Shown: piece by piece, positions 26,176 to 34,354 of the stretch
Layout: every line of letters starts with the position of its first letter
Position numbering within the stretch: position 1 is the stretch's first letter
Assembly: GCA_003427395.1 (NCBI GenBank)
Contig: BFEA01000987.1
Span: 134,210 to 168,920 of the forward strand
Direction of reading: 5' to 3'
DNA length: 34,711 nt
Origin: Chara braunii
Taxonomy: Eukaryota; Streptophyta; Charophyceae; Charales; Characeae
The notes under the pieces: generated by a model
The model's input: the letters and a program-made list of their open reading frames with translations, nothing else
Told to the model about the DNA's origin: nothing
Database searches by the model: none
Translations under genes and position numbers: made by a program

Positions 26176-26745
26176 TTGCCGGCGCCTATGCCCGGTGAAA
26201 GAAGACCCTATTCTATGGCAAACAGAGAACCGGCCAAACAGACACAGCATCGGCGAGCTATGGGCAAACTCAGGATGCAGTCACTTCAAGCAGTGCGAGG
26301 GATGCTCTGTTGTAGGCAGATGAGTTGCGCTGAACTGACAGCCGAAGATGTCAGGCCGGTGCGGGAGGCATTCTACTCGAAAAGTTTCGCGGAAAGGACG
26401 AAGTGGTGGTTGCAAAGCATACATGACTTCACGGTTATGGAAGGTGGTGCTGAGCGGGTCAGGCCTGTAGCTTGGAAACGGAAGATGTGCGTGCAGGCAT
26501 ACTGTAACATTCTCGACATTTCTCGCAACACATTCTATGTGTACAAAAGGATGGACGATAACGGTGCTGTCGTTAGGGAGCATGGGCACTCAGGCTTGTC
26601 TAAACCATCCGAAAAAGTCGTCACGATGCTTGCACTGTTGAAACGGTTCATCGACGACCACGCCGATAGTACGCCGAATGACATCGTCTGGGAAAACGGA
26701 GTTTATCGTCCTCGCCATAGGATTCCTGCGGCCTTCACAGAATGA
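26176..26745 (+). CDS. N-terminal half of a DUF7869-type protein
   Basis: About 189 codons ending at TGA 26743-26745, after which the same frame continues into 26761-27888, so this is the first half of one broken gene. KRKMCVQAYCNILDISRNTF followed by YVYKR (residues about 105-125) looks like the helix-rich motif that precedes the catalytic-like core in these proteins (a Cys..x-fF/Y..L.is...y pattern). AFYSKSFAERTKWWLQSIHD is another conserved-looking block. It probably acts in DNA binding, by inference only. The ATG at 26176 is formal; the true start is likely further upstream. Confidence 0.6.
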   Translation: MPAPMPGERRPYSMANREPAKQTQHRRAMGKLRMQSLQAVRGMLCCRQMSCAELTAEDVRPVREAFYSKSFAERTKWWLQSIHDFTVMEGGAERVRPVAWKRKMCVQAYCNILDISRNTFYVYKRMDDNGAVVREHGHSGLSKPSEKVVTMLALLKRFIDDHADSTPNDIVWENGVYRPRHRIPAAFTE

Positions 26746-27888
26746 GCAATTTACGAATCATTGTGCTCTGATCTTTTGATGTGCCACTCGGAAGTTGTTT
26801 CAGAGTCGACTTTCTACGCTATGTGGAGTAAGCACTTCTGGCACGTGAGTCTAGCTATGTCCAACACAATCACGAAGTGCGCAAAATGTATATTCTACAA
26901 GCAATGCATTGCCAAGTCGAAGTACGAGAGGAACCGTAAGAAATCCAAAGATAGGATGCGGAAACATCAAGAGTTGCAAGTCAACCACAGGCTAGACTAT
27001 AGCCGCTGCAAAATGGATTCCATCTTGCGGCAGTCCGAGTGTCTGTGCATCATTATTGACGGCATGGATCAAAAGAAAACTACCATACCGCATATAGGAC
27101 AGAGTAACTACTTGAAGGACTTGCACCACGAGAGGATGATGAAGACTGGTCTCACGGCCGTTCTGGTCCATGGCCGGGAACCGTCTATATATGTTTACAT
27201 ATATTTTCCTTACTACACACACGGTCCCAGCAGTACAGCGACGTGTTTAATGCAGAGTCTTACGGAGATCCAATCCAGTGGGAAACCTCCGTTTCTTCGT
27301 ATTCAAGCTGACAACTGCTTCAAAGAAAACAAAAATAGATTCATCTGCGCATTGGCAGCACTTCTTGTGAAGTTCGGGGTTTTCAAGGAAATAGAAATTG
27401 GTTTTATGATAGTTGGACACACGCACACAGACGTCGATGCCACGTTTAGTGTTTTCTCCAAGAAACTCAAGGATAATGATGCCTACATGATGGATGAGTT
27501 GTTCCTTTTGCTAGAGAGGTTTCATAAGACTCCTCCGCGGTGTATTTTTCTTGATAGGATAGCAGACTGGCGAGGTCTTATTTACCCGCATGTTTCAAAG
27601 CGCATGACAGGGATTTCGAAGCCTCATTTGCTAAAATTCTACATGATAATTGATAATCCCGCCATGTCCTATAAGGAGTATTGCACAGACGTTAAGTGGT
27701 TGTCCGAGGATGGTCCTTTTTACTGGTTCAAACAAACAGACAACGGTGGTTACGCTGGTCCGCAGCAACCTTTCGATCCTCTGCCGGTCCAACCGGCGTT
27801 CCTCGACGATTACAGGAACGGTTTGGAGGATGTGAAGAGGTTTTTGGAAGTCTATAAACAAAAAAGAGAAACTTGGATGACTTTCTGA
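26746..27888 (+). CDS. DUF7869-type protein, RNase H-like core
   Basis: Numbered from 26761: a CKC-type cysteine pair (C40, C43), LCIIIDGMDQKK (D100), RIQADNCFKENKNR (D184) and MIVGHTHTDVDATFS (D224/D226). The spacing and the D..D..D pattern on strand ends resemble an RNase H-fold nuclease/transposase core; VGHTH-D-D is the signature of this DUF7869 family, which is repeated in many algal and animal genomes. The core is intact. The frame continues past TGA 27886-27888 (DEEVTRIDKAFRFWKDHVKH) and TGA 28000. No cognate terminal repeats were identified, so I cannot say whether it was mobile. Naming the family rests on memory of the motif. Confidence 0.7.
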   Translation, partial: AIYESLCSDLLMCHSEVVSESTFYAMWSKHFWHVSLAMSNTITKCAKCIFYKQCIAKSKYERNRKKSKDRMRKHQELQVNHRLDYSRCKMDSILRQSECLCIIIDGMDQKKTTIPHIGQSNYLKDLHHERMMKTGLTAVLVHGREPSIYVYIYFPYYTHGPSSTATCLMQSLTEIQSSGKPPFLRIQADNCFKENKNRFICALAALLVKFGVFKEIEIGFMIVGHTHTDVDATFSVFSKKLKDNDAYMMDELFLLLERFHKTPPRCIFLDRIADWRGLIYPHVSKRMTGISKPHLLKFYMIIDNPAMSYKEYCTDVKWLSEDGPFYWFKQTDNGGYAGPQQPFDPLPVQPAFLDDYRNGLEDVKRFLEVYKQKRETWMTF

Positions 27889-28404
27889 GATGAAGAGGTG
27901 ACTAGAATAGATAAGGCTTTTCGCTTTTGGAAAGATCACGTCAAACACGCGGGGGACATTATCGACAACGGGGTGCCTTTGGCACCCATCACCGAATTCT
28001 GACCAAAGGCCACCCATGTCGTTGAACATAGGAGCTCTTGCTCTGATTTGGATGCATCCGAATTACAAAGAGAACCTCTATTCGTGGGTCTTCAGAGGGA
28101 CAAGCCTAAGGCCAGCTTCGATCCTTTCGAAGATGTGCATGTCGACAGTTTTGTCATTATGCAACCGTCAGTTGAGGACATGCATCAAGGAGTGCCTTTT
28201 TGGGTTGGCCAGGTTCACAGTGAAGTTGACAAGAACGAAGATTCGCCAACTTACAACCAATTCAAAGTGGAGTACTGGGTTCCAATCGGAAAAGCGAGCA
28301 CACTAAGAGAATTGTATGCCGACGCCTGGGGAAAAAAATGGAAAAAAACTCCAGGCACGAGGAAGAGTATCAACATGTCACAACCGTTGCGTTTTCTTGG
28401 ATGA
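27889..28404 (+). pseudogene. C-terminal part of the DUF7869 gene
   Basis: Same frame as 26176-27888, interrupted by TGA at 28000-28002. After a palindrome copy at 28047-28062 it reads FVGLQRDKPKASFDPFED, DSFVIMQPSVEDMHQGVPFW and VGQVHSEVDKNEDSPTYNQF, then VEYWVPIGKAS. This is a barrel-like C-terminal region typical of such proteins. The end is frayed: after TGA 28402-28404 another frame (28338-28577) carries GLVIPLKVRKITIAALENGV, so at least one frameshift lies near 28390-28440. Confidence 0.6.
28047..28062. repeat. Palindrome variant TTTGGATGCATCCGAA in the DUF7869 gene
   Basis: One mismatch from the consensus arms. It lies in the frame of the DUF7869 C-terminal part, reading SDLDASELQ, which resembles the SDASE peptides produced by the same palindrome at 8960 and 9889. 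Confidence 0.75.
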
Positions 28405-28978
28405 GACAAGCGAGGACAAATGTAAGCGAGTCCTCCAAAAATTTTACCACCGGTCTTGTGATTCCTCTGAAAGTAAGAAAAATTACAATTGCCGCCCTAG
28501 AAAACGGCGTTGGCGCTCAAACACAAAGCGTTTCTGGAGGAGGGAGCGGGCAGGAGGCTACCTCATCGACAGTTTGATGGTTGTCGTCTTTTCGTGAGGA
28601 GAACGTATTGCCATGCTGGCCTGTGCACACCACGCTTGACTTCATGGAATACATCGCTTAATGATTTGTGCTCTCTGGGTTACGGGCTTCAAATCAACAA
28701 GAGTTCTTCATCCACTTTCGACATTGGGCGTGGGGGCGTTTTGGTCGTCGTAGCATGACCTCGGGCTTTCGGTCCTGACCTTGATGTGACGCTTTTATTG
28801 TGACTTTTGTCTTTTGCAGTGTGCAGACTTTCCTCTTCTGACGTATTTTGAAAACATGGATGAAATTTTGGCCTACATTAAAATAAAAGTACCTAAACGA
28901 CTGGCGATCATCACAAAGGGAGGAGCTTTTCCTTTTTAATATAAGAGAATCTTCAGGATCGTAGCGGGAGGACGGACA
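28405..28978 (+). other. Frameshifted 3' end of the DUF7869 gene and intergenic sequence
   Basis: The frame ending at 28577 keeps likely C-terminal residues (VIPLKVRKITIAALENG) up to TAG-free Ser/Gly-rich sequence. Beyond 28580 nothing convincing is seen; AATAAAA at about 28880 could be a poly(A) signal. Confidence 0.35.
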
Positions 28979-29269
28979 ATGTTTGTCATCATGGTAAGGT
29001 TTACTGATCTCAACATTTTGGACATGCGAATATATGAGCGTCGGGGGGAAAATTGGATGCGAGGAGATTTTACAAGAGCTTGTGTAAAAGCTTCAGAAGT
29101 TCTTTTCGCCTTGAGACGTCCTGTGCTCGGAGCAGGGGGTGACATTCAGGGTTTCTCGTTTTCCATTACGGAGTTTGAAGGTCTGCCTCAACCTCCAATC
29201 CCGGCTTGCATGGTGGACGGTTCGACATGGGAACCGATAGTGAACGCGTTGCAAAGAGGCTTCTTCTGA
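28979..29269 (+). CDS. Small ORF of unknown function, copy A
   Basis: 96 codons. Residues about 50-96 read LGAGGDIQGFSFSITEFEGL, PQPPIPACMVDGSTWEPIVN and ALQRGFF, closely matched by copy B at 29447-29782 (AGGDVQGFSISITGFEGLPQ, HGSTREPLVNAFRRDFF). Between the copies the protein is better kept than third positions (for example CAG/CAA, GGT/GGA), which suggests past selection. Both ORFs end with FF then TGA. No family recognised and no signal peptide or membrane segment. Confidence 0.45.
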   Translation: MFVIMVRFTDLNILDMRIYERRGENWMRGDFTRACVKASEVLFALRRPVLGAGGDIQGFSFSITEFEGLPQPPIPACMVDGSTWEPIVNALQRGFF

Positions 29270-29446
29270 GGACTTCAACTTTTTAAGACATTTGGTGACC
29301 AATCTTACGTTTCTAGAATTTTGTGTCATTATGTCGGATTTGTGAACATTTCGTAGTATAGTCATTTCTGATTACTTTTAATTTTCACCAGTTTGAGAAG
29401 CCGAGTCTCGACTATTCCCAAGTTTTGTGGTCAAAAGTCAAATTAG

Positions 29447-29782
29447 TTGAAATTTGCACATTGTAAAGTATTAACGAAAGCCACGAGTGCCGACCCTGGC
29501 TCATGGTCGGTTGTGGTTCAGATGCATCCGACCCAGAGAATAAGGATACTGTTACGACAACCAAACAGGATGCTGGGGGATTTTACAGCACCTTATCTGC
29601 AAGCTGCAGATGTTCTTGTGTCATTGACACGTGCTGTTGTCATGGCTGGGGGAGACGTTCAAGGTTTCTCGATTTCCATTACGGGTTTCGAAGGTCTGCC
29701 TCAACCTACTATCTCGACTGGCATTGTACACGGTTCAACAAGGGAACCGCTAGTGAACGCTTTTCGAAGAGACTTCTTTTGA
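29447..29782 (+). CDS. Small ORF of unknown function, copy B
   Basis: Paralogue of copy A, about 480 bp downstream. Similarity starts around GDFTAPYLQAADVLVSLTRA (copy A: GDFTRACVKASEVLFALRRP) and extends past the stop codon into the 3' flank (TTTGGTGAC.A.TCTTACGTTT, ATGTCGGATTTGTGAA), so the duplicated unit is larger than the ORF. A diverged palindrome (TCAGATGCATCCGA) is at 29518. The first ~40 residues are not shared. Confidence 0.45.
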   Translation: MKFAHCKVLTKATSADPGSWSVVVQMHPTQRIRILLRQPNRMLGDFTAPYLQAADVLVSLTRAVVMAGGDVQGFSISITGFEGLPQPTISTGIVHGSTREPLVNAFRRDFF

Positions 29783-30315
29783 AGATTTCAAGTTCGGGAC
29801 ATTTTGGTGACGAGTCTTACGTTTTTAAAGTTCCGTCAGGATGTCGGATTTGTGAATGTTTTCATAGTGTAGGCTTTTTTAGAGAGACATTTCGACATTT
29901 CCGAATTTTTGTGTTAGAATGCCCGATTAGTTGAAATGTCCACGAAAACTTTCTGGTTGACTGTGGACGATCCGACATAGCCTTGCCAAATCTTTGGTTA
30001 ATGGAAACTTTTGAGGTAACCGTTACGAATTCACAATATTGGGACCAGATAACTGTTATCAGTTTCTACGGTGTACTTGTCATTTGTCTCGACAATGGTT
30101 GTGTGTCAGCTTATGTAGGTTGGGTGTCCCGCTCTGGTTTCAATTTGTCTTCGCTTTTCAGTCTAGTTCTCATGACTTGTCAATTGTCTTCAAAATCCAG
30201 TGAGAGCTTTCAAAATAATTATAAGGTCCTTGGTCACTTTCAACATCTGATAATCTGTACACAGTTTGATTCGGATGTATTCTACGCATTCGTTTGAGCC
30301 TTCTCCAATGCCCAA
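29783..30315. other. No supported gene
   Basis: AT-rich. A plus-strand ORF (29983-30297) has no recognised motif. Confidence 0.4.
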
Positions 30316-30319
30316 TCCT

Positions 30320-30675
30320 CAGATGATAACGTCTTTACATAATATGCTCCCCACTACTTCGCTCCGTACGATGCCCGTTTGTTTTGAGAAATGTTTGGTA
30401 AATGGATAATGTACATGCAACCGCCATCTAGTTGAAATTTAAGACTGATGGTTACTAGAGTTCTTAAGGGGTTCCCGAGGGTGCACTTTTGTTTGTTAAC
30501 ATACATCATTTGATCTCGGCAAGGACAGTGGCGAAATGGTGGGCAGCATTGGGTAGGGATGTTACAAGTTCATGGTTGCGAGATCTTACCTGGCAAACGG
30601 CAAATGATAACATCTCTGCATAATGCTGCCCACCACTTCACTCCGTCCGATGCCCTTTTGTTTTAAGAAATGTCT
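30320..30675. repeat. ~280-bp spaced direct repeat with an inverted piece
   Basis: GATGATAACGTCTTTACATA.. at 30322-30394 matches GATAACATCTCTGCATAATG.. at 30604-30676 (shared CCCAC.ACTTC.CTCCGT.CGATGCCC and TTTTG.GAAATGT). The segment GTGGCGAAATGGTGGGCAGC at 30529 is an inverted copy of part of the same unit. Confidence 0.7.
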
Positions 30676-30777
30676 GCTAAGTTATAATTGTTCTTGGAAT
30701 GATAACATATTGGTTAATTTTCCCTCGGATGGTGATCCAGGCTATGATCATAAGTTCATCCTTTTGATTGAGTGAAC

Positions 30778-31079
30778 TTCAAGGATATTTAATGAATGGC
30801 GCACGGTTTATAACATAACGGATTTTCTTCATTCGAATAATGAAATATTTGATTCGGATATATCTCAGTTTTACTATAAAATTAGCCAACTTGCGTATTA
30901 TGGATTATATCGAGACATGTGACTCGGATTCAAGGATATTTAATGAATGGCACACGGTTTATAACATAACGGATTTTCTCTATCCGAATAATGAAATATT
31001 TGATTCGGATATATCCCAGTTTTACTACAAAATTAGCCAACTTGTGTATTATGGATTATATCGAAACATGTGACTCGGA
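30778..31079. repeat. 151-bp tandem duplication differing only by transitions
   Basis: Copy 1 at 30778-30928 and copy 2 at 30929-31079. I count eight differences (for example GGCGCAC/GGCACAC, CTTCATTCG/CTCTATCCG, GCGTATT/GTGTATT, CGAGAC/CGAAAC), all C/T or G/A. In each copy a ~48-codon frame reads SRIFNEW.TVYNITDFL and YYKISQL.YYGLYR.M then TGA. Confidence 0.9.
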
Positions 31080-31554
31080 TGTATCCTACTCATCCTGCTT
31101 GTCTTCAATTAAACTTAAAAAATGAGTTATTCTTTTCACTCCCATGCACCCTTTAAAGCCTCAACGAAGACCTTTTTCTGGTCACTCATATACGTCCCTC
31201 ACAAGAGGAAACCTTCGATATGCTACGTTCGTGCTGACTGTCTGAATATGTGCCAGTTTAGTTGAGGATTTATCCGTTGAACAGAGACTCTGATCGTTGT
31301 GTATTAATGTATAATGAGCATCTTCTTTCGTCAGCCGTGTATACCTTTCGAGTTTCTCGAACGACAAAAGTACTATTTAGAAAATAATGTACTATTTTAA
31401 TGAATAACATGTTCCTCGAAAAACAAGGCGCCTCGGATCAACGCCGCGTCGGCTTACTAAACCTGAGTCGCGGGTCGGTCCCTCGGTTAAATGCATGATC
31501 AAACTGATAAGCGCTCTCTCTCTCTCTCGTGTCGAAAAGAATTGATTAGTTGTT
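31080..31554. other. No supported gene
   Basis: Short ORFs only; a short CT run at 31515-31529. Confidence 0.4.
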
Positions 31555-31986
31555 GTGCGGGAGTTGTTTTCTTTTCTTGATGACGTCCCAGGATCTTTGC
31601 AATTGATTGACATGTGGACTGACGCACGCCCTTCGATCGGGCGCCAGCCTCCCGTATCTCCCCCGCCGACGCGACCTTTTCCTTACGACGAGGAAAGGAC
31701 ACGTGTATGCGTGTGGGATGTACGAGAAACTGTTGCATGGATTGGCGGACGATACTACTTTCCTCCTGAAAATCATTACTCAGGATTCGTGGACGCTGGA
31801 TTTGTCATTATCGACACACACTTTCCGCCTTACTCGATATTATTGCCCTTTAACGAGCTGATCGTCATTCCGTGGATGGCAGTAGAACCCCACTGGCCTC
31901 GCACTATGTGCACTGAGTGCCAGCGTTTCGAGCGGTATGAATCCAAGGGTTTCCACTACCGTATAAGGGACTACGACGAACATTGA
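31555..31986 (+). CDS. Hypothetical protein, unknown function
   Basis: Up to 143 codons; the first ATG gives about 124 residues from 31612. The composition is protein-like and aromatic (VCVWDVRETVAWIGGRYYFP, SGFVDAGFVIIDTHFPPYSI, LIVIPWMAVEPHWPRTMCTE) with a C..C pair near the C-terminus (MCTECQRFERY). It lies about 450 bp upstream of the retroelement protease region, so it may be host sequence or part of the element. A minus-strand ORF overlaps but looks less coding. Confidence 0.4.
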   Translation: MRELFSFLDDVPGSLQLIDMWTDARPSIGRQPPVSPPPTRPFPYDEERTRVCVWDVRETVAWIGGRYYFPPENHYSGFVDAGFVIIDTHFPPYSILLPFNELIVIPWMAVEPHWPRTMCTECQRFERYESKGFHYRIRDYDEH

Positions 31987-32414
31987 GAAAGAGCCACACG
32001 ACTGAGACCCTCCACGTCGGACTCAAAACTGACCAGGGAGCGACGCCGTGACTTAATACGCAAACGAGACACGCGAACCGTGCCGAAGCCTTTTTGCTCT
32101 AAACGAAGGGTCGTAGCACGGTGGGAAGTACGACAGTACTTTTTGAATTAAATTTGTATTCCTCTCTCCTTTCGCGCTGAATTCGCGCGCGCATTCTGCA
32201 ACGCGTGAAAAGAAACCGGCTCACTTCATTTGACTGTCACGGGGGATTTCAGTTCAATCTGTGTCCCTACACTCAATTTCCAAAAATCCTTGGCACACTC
32301 CATCTTGTTGTTTTTCTGGGCCTCTTTTCCGCACACTTAGCACTCCGAACGGAAGACAGCACGGGGCGTGAGGTTGGTATCGGAGCCGACACGTGTCGGT
32401 TCTGACAATAGTGA
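31987..32414. other. Region upstream of the Ty3/gypsy protease; gag not found
   Basis: This is where a gag gene or an LTR edge would be expected; I see neither a gag-type CCHC zinc knuckle nor a recognisable LTR end. Frame 3 has clustered stops just before 32415. Confidence 0.35.
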
Positions 32415-32957
32415 GACGAGCTGGCGAGGGGAAGAGCCGCTAAACAACCTAACCGCCTCAGTCCGCCGGTCACTAGGCAAAGATTTGTCGAAGCCCGACC
32501 AGAGATGCCTATGGGCGAAGCCAATGGAGCGCCTCCGCAGGTGATGGTAAGCATCCCCGCCACCTTTCCCTTTTATCCTAACTACACTCATCCAGAGGCA
32601 TGGCTTGAAGCCGTGCGCTGGGGCAAACCTTTTGATGCACTGATTGATACCGGATCATCGGCAGTCGCCATCTCCTTGAACACAATCTGAAAAACTGGAT
32701 GATTGAACTCTATCCTTCCTCTACCCGGGAGGGATAACTACGTCTCGACCGATGAGGAAGCCATGAATATCGTGGGAATCATCGAGAATGTCGCGATCAA
32801 GGTAGGTCGAGTGCATGTGTTGGTTAATGCGTTGGTCATTGACGTACATTCCTACTCAATATTCTTAGGATTACCCTTGGCGATGGCAGTAGGGGCTCGA
32901 GTCCATTTCGATTCAAGACAACTCGTCCTCCCTCTCCCTCTCCGAATCTCCACCTGA
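32415..32957 (+). pseudogene. Ty3/gypsy aspartic protease, broken by TGA codons
   Basis: Pepsin-like retroelement protease that would cleave the polyprotein. FDALIDTGSSAVAISLN carries the catalytic DTG (32646-32654), and VLVNALVIDVHSYSIFLGLP is the second half of the fold with the usual LG.P strand. The frame is open from 32415 and continues to 33695, with TGA at 32688, 32700 and 32955. Each could come from CGA by a C-to-T change. Sequence just before the protease is Arg/Pro-rich (RQRFVEARPEMPMGEANGAP). Confidence 0.75.
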
Positions 32958-33695
32958 TCCCCACGGAAATATCCCGATATTGATCGGATAGGGATGATCC
33001 GGAATATTCAGAGATCCCCCTCGAACTCGGATTACCTTGTGCGGGAAGACAAGTTCGATGAGCACGAGTACGAGGAAGAACTGAGCGTAATGCCCAGTCA
33101 CGAAGAGTGGAAGCAGTTAGTCGAAATGTTCGATTGCGAGACGAAAGAGGAATTTCAGATGATTCCTGCAACAACTCGGACGTTCGATCTAAGTTCGGGT
33201 AACAGCGACTCCAGCCGTCCCTCACCTACGGAAAATCAGACTCTCCCTATGACCTTTTTGGGAGAACCGATCTTGCAGATCCCCTACATGGCCGATCTTT
33301 TGGAACCCCCTCGCACATTATACGAGGGTACACTGTCCCTTCGAGCGAGGTATCAGCAGATGAACCAATACTTGGATCTCTCCGTCTCCCCTCCCCGATC
33401 ACTACTCACGCAGGGAGCCGTGATTGCTTTGATCAAAGAAAAGGTAGAAACCCTCATCACCGACGTTCCGGATCTCATGCAGGAAATGACGGAATTAACA
33501 AGAATCAAGATAGCCAAAAGCATCGATGACCCTGAAACAGACGCCGAAATTAAAGAAACCGAAATGATCAGTCCAACAGAATCGCAGATGATCGCTACCG
33601 TCTTTTCGGTCCGAACTAGCAGTTCAATGTTTTCTAGCGTCCACAACAGGCGATCGCAAAGATTGGAGTGGATTGACACGCCTCTGAGCTCATAA
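32958..33695 (+). CDS. Ty3/gypsy pol linker between protease and reverse transcriptase
   Basis: Same frame as the protease. An acidic region (REDKFDEHEYEEELSVMPSH) is followed by Thr/Ser-rich and helical stretches (LIKEKVETLITDVPDLMQEM). It ends in a TAA at 33693, yet the frame goes on with NNTIIVIPNHVPKDVRESL before sliding by one or two bases near 33745-33760 into the RT frame. Linkers of this kind are poorly conserved, so I assign no function. Confidence 0.55.
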   Translation, partial: SPRKYPDIDRIGMIRNIQRSPSNSDYLVREDKFDEHEYEEELSVMPSHEEWKQLVEMFDCETKEEFQMIPATTRTFDLSSGNSDSSRPSPTENQTLPMTFLGEPILQIPYMADLLEPPRTLYEGTLSLRARYQQMNQYLDLSVSPPRSLLTQGAVIALIKEKVETLITDVPDLMQEMTELTRIKIAKSIDDPETDAEIKETEMISPTESQMIATVFSVRTSSSMFSSVHNRRSQRLEWIDTPLSS

Positions 33696-33739
33696 AATAA
33701 TACGATAATCGTCATTCCCAATCATGTCCCTAAGGATGT

Positions 33740-34354
33740 CCGAGAATCCCTGATTACGTATTGCATCGCTATGCTGACGTATTGAGTATGGATGACAGCG
33801 ATATCGGGCTATTCACTGTAATTGAACATGCCATCCTTACGGGGGATCATCCACCCATTAGTTGCACTCCGTTCAAAAGAATCAAGGAATTCGAAACTAA
33901 TGGTTGGATTGAGCCCGCTATCGGACCATGGTTGTTTCCAGTAGTGATTGTGCCAAAGAAAGCAGGAGGAATTCGCATCTGTATTGATTATCGAAAATTG
34001 AACGATATCACGATTAAAGATCCCCGGATTGATCAATTGTTGGATGTTATTGGTGACGCTCGATTCTTTAGCAAATTTGATATTCGACATGGATTCCACC
34101 ATCTTCTAGTTCGAAAAGAAAACAGCCCGAAAACGGCGTTCATTCTTTTCGAAGGAACTTGACAATGGGTTAGATGTCCGATGGGGATTTGCAATGCCCC
34201 AGCCACGTTTCAGCGCGCGATGAATATGACCTTCGAGAATTTTGTGCGAAAAACGCGGCTGGCGCAAAGCATAATCAATTATTGTGTGATTGTGTATATG
34301 AATGATATCCTTGTGTTCTCTACTTCCTATGAGGGACACGTGCAACACATTGAA
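33740..34354 (+). pseudogene. Ty3/gypsy reverse transcriptase, truncated and with YMND active site
   Basis: HRYADVLSMDDSDIGLF, GDHPPISCTPFKRIKEFETN, PVVIVPKKAGGIRICIDYRK, FFSKFDIRHGFHHL, CPMGICNAPATFQRAMN and VYMNDILVFST follow the RT domain order. The first catalytic aspartate is in FDIRHG. The YxDD box reads YMND (Asn at 34301-34303, GAT to AAT), which should abolish catalysis. An in-frame TGA at 34160 splits the domain. After HVQHIEW the frame jumps into integrase: the thumb, RNase H and the integrase zinc-binding domain are missing. Confidence 0.85.
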
